Shown: positions 21,301 to 29,052, counted from the stretch's first letter. The stretch is DNA of 32,466 bases from an archaeon (GCA_024399275.1 JAKSHS010000009.1:1-32466), one strand, 5' to 3'. Translations and numbers: made by a program. Notes: generated by a model not told the origin, from the sequence alone.

Positions 21301-23731
21301 TGAAAAATTGAAAATGGATGAAAACTTGGTGTTTAGATGTATAAGAAAGTTAGAGTCAATGTATCTGATAACGAGATGCAACATTTCAGGCAAAAATAAA
21401 TGGTCCTTTTGCAAATATGAGGGTAGATTTGAAGACGAGAAAGTTTCATACGATCACATAATAATGGGGTTTTTGAATTGTTACGCACCAGCGACAATTC
21501 AGGAGGTTGCCTATTCTTTATCGATACCTGAAAGTGCTGCTCGGAGATCTCTAGAATCTTTAGTTGCTGAGGAAAAGGTAGTCTGCGGACGTTTTCTTAT
21601 ATCTGAAAATGATCAATATATGAAAAAATTAGATCATATGAGATTGAGAGCGAAAAAAAGCAATATTTTTGATTATGATACAGTGGAGAAATACAGATTT
21701 TATAAGTGTCCAAAATTTAAGTCAATAATGGACTTTTTTGATTATTATGGGTGTGCCGGGAGTGAAATTGATGTATTTAATAAAGTTGAGAATTTTGATC
21801 TGAAAGAGTGGTATAGGCTACGAAGCGAAGAAAAAATTCTTCTAGGGAGATTTTTGAGGGGAAAAGTTAGATTTGTGACTTCAGAATTTGGCGAGAAATT
21901 GGCAAGTCTTAGGAGTAATATTTGTCTTCCAGAGGACGAAGTTGTTTTAGAAGCTATTGGTAACCTGGGTTCAGCCACAATGAGACAAATTGTTAATAAA
22001 ACAGGAATTGAAAAGGAGAGAGTTAAAGAATCTATTTTGCGGTTGGACAAGTCTTTGGTCATTATACGTGCATTTGATGAGAGAGAAGATTGGGGCACAG
22101 AAAACGTATATAAGTTGTACCGTCCAAGTGCCATTAAAGAGAATTTAGTTTCTGATATTGTTAGACAAATGGTTAATGCATATGGGCCTATTCCGGTAGC
22201 AGATTTGGGATATATTTTGGAAATGTCACCTGAAAACACTGCGGAGATTGCCGAGCAACAGGGAATAAAGACAATTTTGGTTGGAGACGGACAGACTCCA
22301 ATGTTGATAATGGCAGATGAAATTCAAAATATTGACAAATATGCCTACAAAAAAGATGTCATTCATGTGTGTTCATTGTTTGATCCGTACCTAAGTTCCA
22401 AATGGGCAGAAATATTATCGCGTTATGGCGATAAGTGGATTTATCCATTAGTGTCTAATGGTATCGTTGTTGGAGCATTGGAAGCGTGGGAAATGTCTGG
22501 ATGTATCGAAATAAGATCAGTGGATGTAGATGATATTGCCATGCTTCCTGATGTTTTAGTTGCAATTGATGAATTTATGAAATTTTTTAAGATGAAAGGC
22601 GTGGACATTGTCAGGATAAGGGAGATACTGACAGTAGATCCAATAGACTTTGATAACTTTACAATAGATGTTCTTACTAGAAGTGGATATAAATTTATTA
22701 ATGGATTTTATGCGAAAGGGGATTTTTTACCAAAATCATTCAGTGAGCGGCATATTCTTAGCTATGTTTTCAAGAAACAACATGTGTGTCCTGCGAGTAG
22801 ATATTCTACTGTCACAGATGTTATTCAAACACGCGGTTATGTCAGAACGGATGCGGAACTCTTTACAAGGGTGAAAGAAAAAACAACGATAAGGAAACAG
22901 ATGGAGTATAACGATATTATTAGAGCAGATCTTATGCCGTCCTATGTTGGATATACCACTAAAGAAATGGCTGCAATGTACCGCGCAGCAAGAAATGAGA
23001 TAATAAGCGATGACATGAAAGTTATATTGAAGGTAGTACAAGATCATCAACCAGTATCAAAAAGAGATATAATCAGAAATTCTACAATTCCGGAAGATTC
23101 TACTGTCAACGCTATAAATAGCTTATTTCATGCAGACATTATTTACACAAACTTTTCTGGTCACTACTGTGTTCTTGATGATTTTGAATGTGACAGAAAT
23201 AAGGCTGTGCGCGAGATAGTGAAAAAACATTTTGAAGATTTTGGAATTTTTCCGGCGGATGTTATTTCTACGTTTTGTGGTCAAAAAATGTCTATAATGA
23301 GGCAGATACTTGCTGAGTTAGAAGCCGATGGTATTCTAGTGAAGGGATTTTTCCTCGAGAACGATCCAACATTAATGTGGATGCTCAGCTCTGACGTTGA
23401 TAAGCTTGGACAGGTGTCTCGTGAGGATACGTTTATTCTTAATTCACAAGACAATCTTAGCGTATATCTTAGGTCTTTTTTCAAAAGGGAAATAGAAGGT
23501 TCTGATTGTGTTATTTTTCGTGGGACAGATATAATTGGATCCTTCAAAGGAAAAGTAACGAATTCGGGAGTTAAAGTCAAAGAGTTTAAAGGTTCATCTG
23601 AGGCGAAACGTTACCTTAGACATGTTTCTATGGCGTTGGGCGTAAGCCTAGACGATAACCATGTGGTACAAAAAGATCGTGATTGGGATATTTCAGAATT
23701 TTACATTAAAACAAATCCAGGTGCTTTTTAA
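18335..23731 (+). CDS. lhr: Lhr-type superfamily 2 helicase, very long form (1798 residues)
   Basis: The helicase core has LSEPQARAVP (Q-like motif), Walker A SSPTGSGKT (61-69), DEIH (187-190), LSATMAP (221-227) and QRIGRSGHSMG (378-388). The Lhr/DEAD-associated region follows (about 520-870), with HGIILSGFSDIILMEDRSALLRELH. About 930 more residues follow, with several winged-helix-like segments (970-1020, 1045-1090, 1200-1245, 1560-1610, 1635-1670). A stretch near 1345-1400 (SLFDPYLSSKW...DKWIYPLVSNGIVVG) resembles the barrel of YcaQ/AlkZ-like glycosylase domains found in bacterial Lhr C-termini. Archaeal Lhr core proteins are usually near 900 residues. The start is uncertain: GTG 18335, ATG 18362 or ATG 18380. 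Confidence 0.9.
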   Translation: MAKSFGSVGMNRATRMYSKDEIMGLMEPLISTWFNEKFSTLSEPQARAVPIIHERRNVLVSSPTGSGKTLTAFMSIINELVRYASEGKLEERVYCIYVSPLKALANDISKNLSTPLAEMKEVAERRGVRFPDIRVAVRSGDTSQYERQKMVRHPPHIFITTPESLALVLESPKFRTSFRNIEWLILDEIHDVCSSKRGAFLSLTIERLQQFCSDKFTRIGLSATMAPIEAISGYLVGADESGIRDVTIIESSSKKVLDLKVVCPAEDITTLSSDVASSMMYDVLKNLIETHDTTLVFTNTRSGAESVVYKLKERGLDNIEVHHSSLSRETRLDVEEKLKCGKVKCVVSSTSLELGIDIGSVDLVCQIGSPKSVAKGLQRIGRSGHSMGRIAKGRILIFDPDDLVECAVMCRAAHNNNIDRVDIPENCLDVLSQAIVGMSLSTRWNIDDAFKLVRGSYCYRNLSKMKFLNVLRYLGSKDEYEGVYSKIWFDEEEGVFGRKKGSKMIYFMNIGTIPEEANYRVMSNHGSAVGELSEKFVERLSPRDIFVLGGRSFEYIRLKGMTAYVKEATGKKPTVPSWAGEMLPRSFDLSMNVAVFRGEIANSLDRNENDLVLRLSECFDIDNGCARSIVSYFREQKMVSGSIPDNKDLFIEEYIDPSGNQKLIFHFPFGRRVNDALSRGYAYEISNTIGVNASVTISDDNFMIGTSRKVNIEKIPTLLTSKNIEVILRKAVKNSEIFKLRFRHTAVRSFMILKNYMGRSISVNRQQIRSSYLLNALGDMDNMPVVEETYREILEDDMDVKNAQLILENIESKKMVLKTLPYTGVPSPFAHGIILSGFSDIILMEDRSALLRELHRKVLYRAMGSHIKEFEFEENQVIPYFVEKIGRISKKDDVLRILERTGPLRVIKEQGRNVYAYSDVDKRTVDTWVRELIEENFVGTVFLDDPYILPSSEIPFYASATRRIRDLTDDDKKILECFKKDSLTLSDISEKLKMDENLVFRCIRKLESMYLITRCNISGKNKWSFCKYEGRFEDEKVSYDHIIMGFLNCYAPATIQEVAYSLSIPESAARRSLESLVAEEKVVCGRFLISENDQYMKKLDHMRLRAKKSNIFDYDTVEKYRFYKCPKFKSIMDFFDYYGCAGSEIDVFNKVENFDLKEWYRLRSEEKILLGRFLRGKVRFVTSEFGEKLASLRSNICLPEDEVVLEAIGNLGSATMRQIVNKTGIEKERVKESILRLDKSLVIIRAFDEREDWGTENVYKLYRPSAIKENLVSDIVRQMVNAYGPIPVADLGYILEMSPENTAEIAEQQGIKTILVGDGQTPMLIMADEIQNIDKYAYKKDVIHVCSLFDPYLSSKWAEILSRYGDKWIYPLVSNGIVVGALEAWEMSGCIEIRSVDVDDIAMLPDVLVAIDEFMKFFKMKGVDIVRIREILTVDPIDFDNFTIDVLTRSGYKFINGFYAKGDFLPKSFSERHILSYVFKKQHVCPASRYSTVTDVIQTRGYVRTDAELFTRVKEKTTIRKQMEYNDIIRADLMPSYVGYTTKEMAAMYRAARNEIISDDMKVILKVVQDHQPVSKRDIIRNSTIPEDSTVNAINSLFHADIIYTNFSGHYCVLDDFECDRNKAVREIVKKHFEDFGIFPADVISTFCGQKMSIMRQILAELEADGILVKGFFLENDPTLMWMLSSDVDKLGQVSREDTFILNSQDNLSVYLRSFFKREIEGSDCVIFRGTDIIGSFKGKVTNSGVKVKEFKGSSEAKRYLRHVSMALGVSLDDNHVVQKDRDWDISEFYIKTNPGAF

Positions 23732-23746
23732 TTTCAATATACAGGA

Positions 23747-23758
23747 TTCTTTTTATTT
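23747..23758 (+). terminator. T-rich tract after lhr
   Basis: TTCTTTTTATTT begins 16 bp after the lhr stop. Archaeal transcription often ends at such T-runs without a hairpin. The remaining gap to the convergent glycosylase gene (to 23895) shows nothing else I recognise. Confidence 0.4.
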
Positions 23759-23895
23759 GGCAGAGATTCCGCAAGCTAACTGCTTGATGAGTAACACTAA
23801 GATACGAGGAAAACATCTGTAGACTGTGACGGATGATGTGAACTTTTTTGATGCTAGGGACAAATAGTTAGATTTACACAAAACTGCAAGACATA

Positions 23896-24702
23896 TCATA
23901 TTTTATGACTGAAGGTGGACGTAGCTGGATTAGAGTAGTATAAAAACTCCTGTGCATACCCAGCATACTTTCCAAATTTTTCCCGAGAAAATTTTGATAA
24001 TTGCTTATAACTTCCATGCTTTCCATATACCGCCCAGAGAATTTTCGTAATTCGTGTGTCTATTGGAAATGCGTCTAGGTGTCCATATCCAAAAAGCGAT
24101 ACGCAATCTGCTACTTTTGGCCCGATGCCTTTGATTTTAAGTAAAGTTTGAACACATTCTTCGTAGCTAAGTTTCCCTATGGTGTTTAGGTCTATGTCAT
24201 TGGTACTAATTCTTTTTGCCAGTTCTATAAATCTTTGCCTTCTATAACCAAGCCTGCAATTAGAAAGTCTATCTGCCTTCATAATGACTTCCTCTGGAGT
24301 TGGAAAAGAATATCTGCCTCCAAGATCTTCTCCGCATTCTTTGCAGACCATACCGATCATTTGCCTTATACGCTTAATGTTCGCATTTGTTGCAAGGATG
24401 TATGTAGCGATACATTCCCAGGAATCTTGCTTCAAGATTCTCATCCCTTGGTATTTATGAATTAGTGTTGAAACGTAACTATCGCGCCTGCGGATGTCGT
24501 TATAAATGTTTTGAATGTTATCTTTTGCCCTGAAATAATTTAATATCATGTTTTCATTGGATGTTCCGTCACACTCGAATCCGTTATCTGTCTGTGTGAG
24601 TGTGATTATCTCGTTTCCAATAACGCCTTCCCATGTATCGTCTCTTTTAATCCATCTGTGCGCTTGGCCGCATCCTAATGTATAGTCAAGCGAAATATTC
24701 AT
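23896..24702 (-). CDS. ogg: 8-oxoguanine DNA glycosylase, OGG1 type
   Basis: OGG removes oxidised guanine and nicks the abasic site. The protein opens MNISLDYTLGCGQAHRW, matching the OGG1 'GQ-x-(F/H)RW' start. The helix-hairpin-helix KIKGIGPKVADCVSLFGYG contains the catalytic Lys (K196), and Asp215 in DAFPIDTR lies 19 residues on, the same spacing as human K249/D268. The length of 268 residues is shorter than human OGG1, as usual for archaeal members. The ATG at 24702 is chosen over a GTG at 24714; the AT-rich element near 24740-24749 predicts transcription start around 24715. It diverges from the endonuclease IV-like gene. Confidence 0.92.
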   Translation of the reverse strand: MNISLDYTLGCGQAHRWIKRDDTWEGVIGNEIITLTQTDNGFECDGTSNENMILNYFRAKDNIQNIYNDIRRRDSYVSTLIHKYQGMRILKQDSWECIATYILATNANIKRIRQMIGMVCKECGEDLGGRYSFPTPEEVIMKADRLSNCRLGYRRQRFIELAKRISTNDIDLNTIGKLSYEECVQTLLKIKGIGPKVADCVSLFGYGHLDAFPIDTRITKILWAVYGKHGSYKQLSKFSREKFGKYAGYAQEFLYYSNPATSTFSHKI

Positions 24703-24737
24703 TCTAAATTGCACATGTGTGAATTATCGACTCAATC

Positions 24738-24750
24738 TAAATATTTTACA
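24738..24750. promoter_or_regulatory. Bidirectional TATA-like element between ogg and the endonuclease IV-like gene
   Basis: The 63-bp gap between the two start codons contains one near-palindromic AT stretch, TAAATATTTTACA (AAATATTT reads the same on both strands). It sits about 16-28 bp from the right-hand ATG (24766) and 36-48 bp from the left-hand ATG (24702), so one element could position transcription both ways. Confidence 0.5.
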
Positions 24751-24765
24751 TGTGTTCTGCTATGC

Positions 24766-25566
24766 ATGAGATTTGGTCCTGCTGGGTATCCGTTGGAGGA
24801 AAGAACGCCTTTGGGCGCATTGGATACTGTTAGAAATTTAGGATTGGACGCTTTAGAGATGGAGTTTGTTCGTGGTGTAAATATTTCCGAGGCAAAAGCA
24901 AAAGAGATTGGATTAATTGCCAAGAGTAAAGACATTAGATTAAGTGCGCACGCTCCATACTTTATTAGTTTTAATTCTGACAAAGAGGAGTCGAGAAAGA
25001 ATAGTATCGATTATGTTATGGATACCGTGAGAGCGGCGCATAACTTGGGTGCCTATTTGATTGTTATACATGCGGCGTCGTACGGAAGGTCCCCTAAAAC
25101 GGCAACGGATAACGTTATTAAAGGTCTGTTGAAATGTAGCGAGTTGATGGATGATGAAAAGATCAATGATGTGGTTCTAGGAATTGAGACAATGGGGAAA
25201 AAGGGTACATGGGGAACATTAGACGAAATTTCTGAAGTTATGGATAATGTTCCGAACACACATCCGGTTTTAGATGTGGCACATGTGCATGCAAGAAATG
25301 GAGGGTGCCTGAGATCTGAGAAACATATGAAAGATATAACTGACATATTTTTTAAGTTGTCTGGAGAAATTGCACATTTTCACATTAGTTGTGTAAAATA
25401 TGGGGATAAAGGAGAAATATCGCATCTTCCCCTAGCGGTGAGGGATCCTGATATGCAGTATCTTGCAAATGTTTTAAGAGATGTAAAGAAGGATTGCACT
25501 TTCATATGCGAATCTCCACTTCGAGAAAAAGATGCTCTCTTTTTTAAATATATGTTCGATCGTTAG
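24766..25566 (+). CDS. Endonuclease IV-like TIM-barrel protein (deoxyribonuclease IV family)
   Basis: The protein is a xylose-isomerase-type TIM barrel. It has LSAHAPYFISF, LIVIHAASYG, VVLGIETMGKKGTWGTLDEI, HPVLDVAHVHAR, AHFHISCVKYG and FICESPL, giving the His/Glu/Asp metal ligands on successive strands as in endonuclease IV. The start MRFGPAGYPLEERT is the usual archaeal opening, so the ATG at 24766 is used (266 residues). Endonuclease IV cleaves abasic sites, which fits the divergent OGG glycosylase next door. Many archaeal members are annotated only as TIM-barrel proteins, so AP endonuclease activity is likely but not certain. It ends in TAG. Confidence 0.84.
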   Translation: MRFGPAGYPLEERTPLGALDTVRNLGLDALEMEFVRGVNISEAKAKEIGLIAKSKDIRLSAHAPYFISFNSDKEESRKNSIDYVMDTVRAAHNLGAYLIVIHAASYGRSPKTATDNVIKGLLKCSELMDDEKINDVVLGIETMGKKGTWGTLDEISEVMDNVPNTHPVLDVAHVHARNGGCLRSEKHMKDITDIFFKLSGEIAHFHISCVKYGDKGEISHLPLAVRDPDMQYLANVLRDVKKDCTFICESPLREKDALFFKYMFDR

Positions 25567-25579
25567 CGTGCGACGCACG
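25567..25579. other. Perfect inverted repeat directly after a TAG stop
   Basis: CGTGCG-A-CGCACG starts at the base after the endonuclease IV-like TAG. As RNA it gives a five-pair GC-rich stem with a three-base loop. No T-run follows. It could protect the 3' end of the message. Confidence 0.5.
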
Positions 25580-25983
25580 ACTATATATTAGTTAGAATAC
25601 AGTTTCTATACAGGTTATAACTGGCATACGTACATGCGCAGGGACTTATAAGAAGAATATTTTAACGGGTATAGGATTGTTTTGTGTAGCTTTTAATTTA
25701 GTTAAGTAGGACTTTCCTTGTTTCTAAAAGATTGTGGGACATGTTTTTACTTATTTTTTAAGAATAGCGGGTGGATTTCTGCCACGGGTTGTGTTTCGGA
25801 TTAAAATAATTCGAGCGTTACATATTGAGCTTTCATTTTTGTTCTGATGAATAGATAAACTAATTCTAATTAGATCGTTTGCCTGCTAGGTCATGCGAGA
25901 TGTAATTAAAGGTTGACTAATTGCTATTTTAATGATTGATGTAAAAGGCCAATCACCTAAAGCGTTTCATTCGGAAGAATTTT
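25580..25983. other. AT-rich stretch without a recognised gene
   Basis: Both strands lack a convincing coding frame here and I find no tRNA, C/D-box guide RNA, SRP RNA or RNase P RNA signature. Several T-runs (for example around 25746-25757) could end the preceding transcript, and AT-rich stretches could be promoters for the dihydroorotase operon. An undescribed small RNA cannot be excluded. Confidence 0.4.
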
Positions 25984-26220
25984 TTGATTGATTGTTGTAT
26001 TTGTGAATCTTGTAGAAGTTTATTTAATAGAATTGATAATACTCGCACAGTGGATGCTTTTTATAGATCGACGATAGGATTTTATAAAAATAATTTGGAG
26101 AATGGAATGAAGTCTTTTGAAACAATGAATACTTGTATGTGTCTTTTGATGTTTGGGAAATTAGTCGATGACTATTGGAAGTCTATCATTGTTAAAGTAG
26201 ATGTGTTATTTAGAATTTAG
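25984..26220 (+). CDS. Doubtful 78-residue reading frame or gene remnant
   Basis: A frame open from 25945 to a TAG at 26220 has no ATG at its front; TTG at 25984 is the first candidate start. The product begins with a cysteine group (CCICESC) and then looks helical (VDAFYRSTIGFYKNNLENGMKSFETM). Codon choice is not obviously random, so it may be a real small gene or the tail of a decayed one. I recognise no family. It ends 12 bp before the dihydroorotase ATG. Confidence 0.2.
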   Translation: MIDCCICESCRSLFNRIDNTRTVDAFYRSTIGFYKNNLENGMKSFETMNTCMCLLMFGKLVDDYWKSIIVKVDVLFRI

Positions 26221-26232
26221 AAAGGGGTGCTG

Positions 26233-27492
26233 ATGGTTATGGAGGGGGTTATAGAAGGACGATTCTTTATTGATGGAGAGTTAAAGGATACAGCCGTTAA
26301 AATTGAAAACGGAAAAATCACAGCTGTGGGTAATGCTGTCTGTACCGGTAAAAAAATTAGTATTGGAGATGGAATTATTCTCCCTGGATTTGTAGACCCA
26401 CATGTTCATTTTAGAGAGCCGGGCCTAACATACAAAGAGGATTTTAAATCTGGTACAATATCGGCCTTGTTTGGTGGGGTAACATGTGTTTTAGATATGC
26501 CTAATACCAAGCCACCTTCTGTGGATACTTGTTCACTAAAACATAAAAAGGCAGCGGTAAGGTCCAAGGCTTATGCTGATTATGGATTGTTTGTTGCGTT
26601 AACGCCAGATTGTGATGTTGAACGTGTAGCGTCAGGAGCAGTAGGATTTAAGATGTTTATGGGTTCGACTACTGAAAGTGTCGTGATGAATGATGATGAG
26701 TGTATATACAGAGCTATGTGCGAAGTTACAAAAACTGGCAAAGTAGTAAGTGTACACGCAGAAGACGACTCCGTTATTGTGAAAGGTTGTGAAAATGATA
26801 ATTTAGATCATCTAAGGAATCGCCCATTGGTAGCGGAATATAGCGCTGTCGAAAGACTTGCGCGCTACGTAGGTATGAAGATAAATATTTGTCATGTTTC
26901 CAATCCGATTGTATTTCAATACGCTAAATCGTTAGGTTTCACTACCGAGGTTACACCACATCATCTTTTACTTTGCGTGGAGGATCATTCTGATGCGAGG
27001 TGTAAGGTTAATCCTCCCCTTAGAAGTCGTGAGATACGTGATTCGATTTTTAAGATACTTACAGAGGGAGGTATTACAATGTTTGGCACAGATCACGCCC
27101 CTTCCACAATCAATGAAAAGAGCCAATGTTATGCTGATGCACCTAGTGGAATACCTGGAGTGGAGACATATATACCAATTTTTATGGATTTGACTAGACG
27201 TAGTTTGTTTTCACTACCACTACTAGTAAAGATGGGAGCTGAAATGCCTGCGTCAGTGTTTGATATAAAAAAAGGAAAAATTGCCGTGGGATATGATGCG
27301 GATTTTACGGTATTTGATATGAGAAAATCTGTTTTAATTGATGAAAAGTATCTACACAGTAAGGCCGGTTATTCTCCGTATGAAGGAATGGGTGCAATCT
27401 TTCCCAGCACCGTGGTATTAAGAGGAGAGATTCAGGTGCTAGACGGGGAATTCTGTGGAAGTAATATTGGAAGGGATGTCTGTGACAATTAA
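26233..27492 (+). CDS. pyrC: Dihydroorotase
   Basis: Dihydroorotase closes carbamoyl-aspartate to dihydroorotate in pyrimidine synthesis. The amidohydrolase motifs are clear: PGFVDPHVHFREPG (metal-binding HxH plus the substrate-binding Arg), GVTCVLDMPNTKP, VGFKMFMGSTT (Lys that is carboxylated), VSVHAEDD, INICHVSN and MFGTDHAPS (metal-binding Asp). The 419-residue length is normal. The ATG at 26233 is used because an AAAGGGG element lies five to six bases upstream, overlapping the alternative GTG at 26227. The next gene begins inside its 3' end, so they share a transcript. Confidence 0.95.
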   Translation: MVMEGVIEGRFFIDGELKDTAVKIENGKITAVGNAVCTGKKISIGDGIILPGFVDPHVHFREPGLTYKEDFKSGTISALFGGVTCVLDMPNTKPPSVDTCSLKHKKAAVRSKAYADYGLFVALTPDCDVERVASGAVGFKMFMGSTTESVVMNDDECIYRAMCEVTKTGKVVSVHAEDDSVIVKGCENDNLDHLRNRPLVAEYSAVERLARYVGMKINICHVSNPIVFQYAKSLGFTTEVTPHHLLLCVEDHSDARCKVNPPLRSREIRDSIFKILTEGGITMFGTDHAPSTINEKSQCYADAPSGIPGVETYIPIFMDLTRRSLFSLPLLVKMGAEMPASVFDIKKGKIAVGYDADFTVFDMRKSVLIDEKYLHSKAGYSPYEGMGAIFPSTVVLRGEIQVLDGEFCGSNIGRDVCDN

Positions 27493-28591
27493 AGTCGATT
27501 ATTCAGGGATAACTGGAAAGATGTTCGAATGTATACCAGAATGTGGTATGTGCTGCTTATGTCAACCGGAGATTCTCCCAGAAGAAAGAAGTTTTTTTGA
27601 AGCGAAATATCCAGAAGCGGTTTCTAAAAGCAAAGGACACAAATACATGTTATCTATGCGTAAGGGTAAAGGTTCCTGTGTTTTTCTCGATAAGGAGAGA
27701 CGATGTAGTATATACAAGAATAGGACGACTTTCTGTAGGCAGTTTCCATTTCATTTTTATGTTGGTGATAGAATTAGTGCTGAACTCGACTTATCATGTC
27801 GAGGTGTATGGACTAAAAAAGGCAGGGACGCTGCGGAAGAGGCCAAGATTCTTGCTAAAAATTCTGAAAAAAGGTTACTGGCAACATTGGAGGAGGCCTC
27901 AGCGGTTTATAGGGATTTTTATTCCATATGCAGAGAAGCAGGAATTATGCAAGATGTGTCTACACTTAGAGAATCTGTACGTAGAAATGAAAAGAAGTTT
28001 ACTGACTATAGATATATAGCCGAAGTAATGAATCTTTCGATGAGTGATTCAGAGATTCACCTTGATGATATTCATCTTGAATCCAATACTAGAATGAGTG
28101 AGTTAGAAATTGCGGCGCGTGATTCTGCTATTGAATCCATGTCTTCCAGAGACCCTATGAATGTTCCGGTATATTGTGATGAAAATTGGAATTGGAATGT
28201 CTTTTTTGCTAATAGAGATGCGATTAGGCAATCTACCATAGACTGTGAGGGAGATATACACTGGAAAATGTCTATAGATGTAGATACTGTAAGATTGAAG
28301 AATTTAGATGATAGTGGGAGGGGCGTGCTCATTGACTATATAAGGGTTCTTAATAGTAGGGATAGTTTCTTAGGAAGTGTATTTTCTAGTGTGGATGAGT
28401 ATGGGTACGAAGATAATGTGTCCAACGCTTATTGCGGATCATTATGTGTTTCGATTATCGATCTCTTGTGGAGAGCATCAATGTTAGACTGCTTTTTTGG
28501 AACTGGGATGGGAGCCAGAGGAATAAGAGAGGCAATAATATTTTATGACATGGATCGTTTGGATGCTCCGACTATAGGCGCTGTAGCTTAA
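27476..28591 (+). CDS. YkgJ-type cysteine-cluster protein
   Basis: The N-terminal domain has the YkgJ/UPF0153 cysteine pattern: CIPECGMCCLCQPEI, then CVFLDKERRCSIYKNRTTFCRQFPF, and finally LSCRGVW. These cysteines suggest a bound zinc or iron-sulphur centre. The C-terminal 250 residues are acidic and mostly helical, with no domain I recognise; the last 40 (WRASMLDCFFGTGMGARGIREAIIFYDMDRL) look conserved-like. The total of 371 residues is longer than many YkgJ proteins. The ATG at 27476, with GGAAGG just before it, overlaps pyrC by 17 bp; another ATG at 27455 is possible. The coupling to dihydroorotase is seen in sequence, but its meaning is not known. Confidence 0.75.
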   Translation: MSVTIKVDYSGITGKMFECIPECGMCCLCQPEILPEERSFFEAKYPEAVSKSKGHKYMLSMRKGKGSCVFLDKERRCSIYKNRTTFCRQFPFHFYVGDRISAELDLSCRGVWTKKGRDAAEEAKILAKNSEKRLLATLEEASAVYRDFYSICREAGIMQDVSTLRESVRRNEKKFTDYRYIAEVMNLSMSDSEIHLDDIHLESNTRMSELEIAARDSAIESMSSRDPMNVPVYCDENWNWNVFFANRDAIRQSTIDCEGDIHWKMSIDVDTVRLKNLDDSGRGVLIDYIRVLNSRDSFLGSVFSSVDEYGYEDNVSNAYCGSLCVSIIDLLWRASMLDCFFGTGMGARGIREAIIFYDMDRLDAPTIGAVA

Positions 28592-28616
28592 TAGTTTGCT
28601 ATTGTACGTGACAAAT

Positions 28617-28630
28617 CTTTTATAATAAAT
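28617..28630 (+). promoter_or_regulatory. TATA-like box of the lsm-rpl37e-purF operon
   Basis: CTTTTATAATAAAT lies about 28-41 bp before the lsm ATG at 28658, predicting transcription start near 28649 and a leader of under 10 bases. Confidence 0.55.
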
Positions 28631-28657
28631 CAATAATGGGCCTGCAAGTGGCTTGTA

Positions 28658-28873
28658 ATGATTAAACCTCTAGCAGTTCTCCAGAGTTCGGCCAACAAGA
28701 ATGTTATCGTTGGATTGAAAGGCGGAAGGGAGTATAGGGGGGTTCTCGACGGTCATGACCCTCATATGAATCTTGTGCTTAAGAGTGCCGAGGAAAAAGT
28801 AGGCGGGAATGTTGTTAGGAAGTTGAGCACTGTTATAGTTCGAGGGGACAACGTTGTTTATATATCGCCGTAG
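28658..28873 (+). CDS. Archaeal Sm-like protein (LSm/SmAP)
   Basis: The 71-residue protein has both Sm motifs: Sm1 as [27 protein letters not shown] and Sm2 as [15 protein letters not shown]. Archaeal LSm proteins form heptameric rings that bind U-rich RNA. The gene is followed after 11 bp by rpl37e and then purF, the order found in several other archaea. It ends in TAG. Confidence 0.94.
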   Translation: MIKPLAVLQSSANKNVIVGLKGGREYRGVLDGHDPHMNLVLKSAEEKVGGNVVRKLSTVIVRGDNVVYISP

Positions 28874-28884
28874 TGGGACAAGAT

Positions 28885-29052
28885 ATGGGAGCAGGAACAG
28901 CAGCACAAGGAAGACACAATAAATTTAAAACTCATATCCCCTGCCGAAGGTGTGGCAGGCGCTCGTATCACGTTAGGACTGGTGTCTGTGCCTCTTGCGG
29001 GTATGGGAAGACAGCAAGAATGAGATCTTATAGTTGGGCCAAGGTTCACTGA
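28885..29052 (+). CDS. rpl37e: Ribosomal protein L37e (eL37)
   Basis: Direct translation from the ATG at 28885 gives a 55-residue basic protein beginning [20 protein letters not shown]. It carries the zinc-binding pairs CRRCG and CASCG and ends [15 protein letters not shown], all characteristic of L37e. It lies between lsm and purF on the same strand with gaps of 11 and 10 bp. Its small size makes it easy to miss in automatic annotation. Confidence 0.95.
   Translation: MGAGTAAQGRHNKFKTHIPCRRCGRRSYHVRTGVCASCGYGKTARMRSYSWAKVH

Noticed and set aside
21745-22239. A 164-residue minus-strand frame inside lhr
   Set aside because: The lhr reading frame is continuous and well supported here; the antisense frame shows no motif or ribosome-binding site.
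25840-25900. A possible C/D-box guide RNA (CTGATGAA followed by AT-rich sequence)
   Set aside because: The C box does not fit the RTGATGA consensus and no properly spaced D, C' and D' boxes follow.
27543-28019. A 158-residue frame overlapping the YkgJ-type gene
   Set aside because: It is a shifted reading of the same strand; the cysteine pattern of the main frame shows which one is real.
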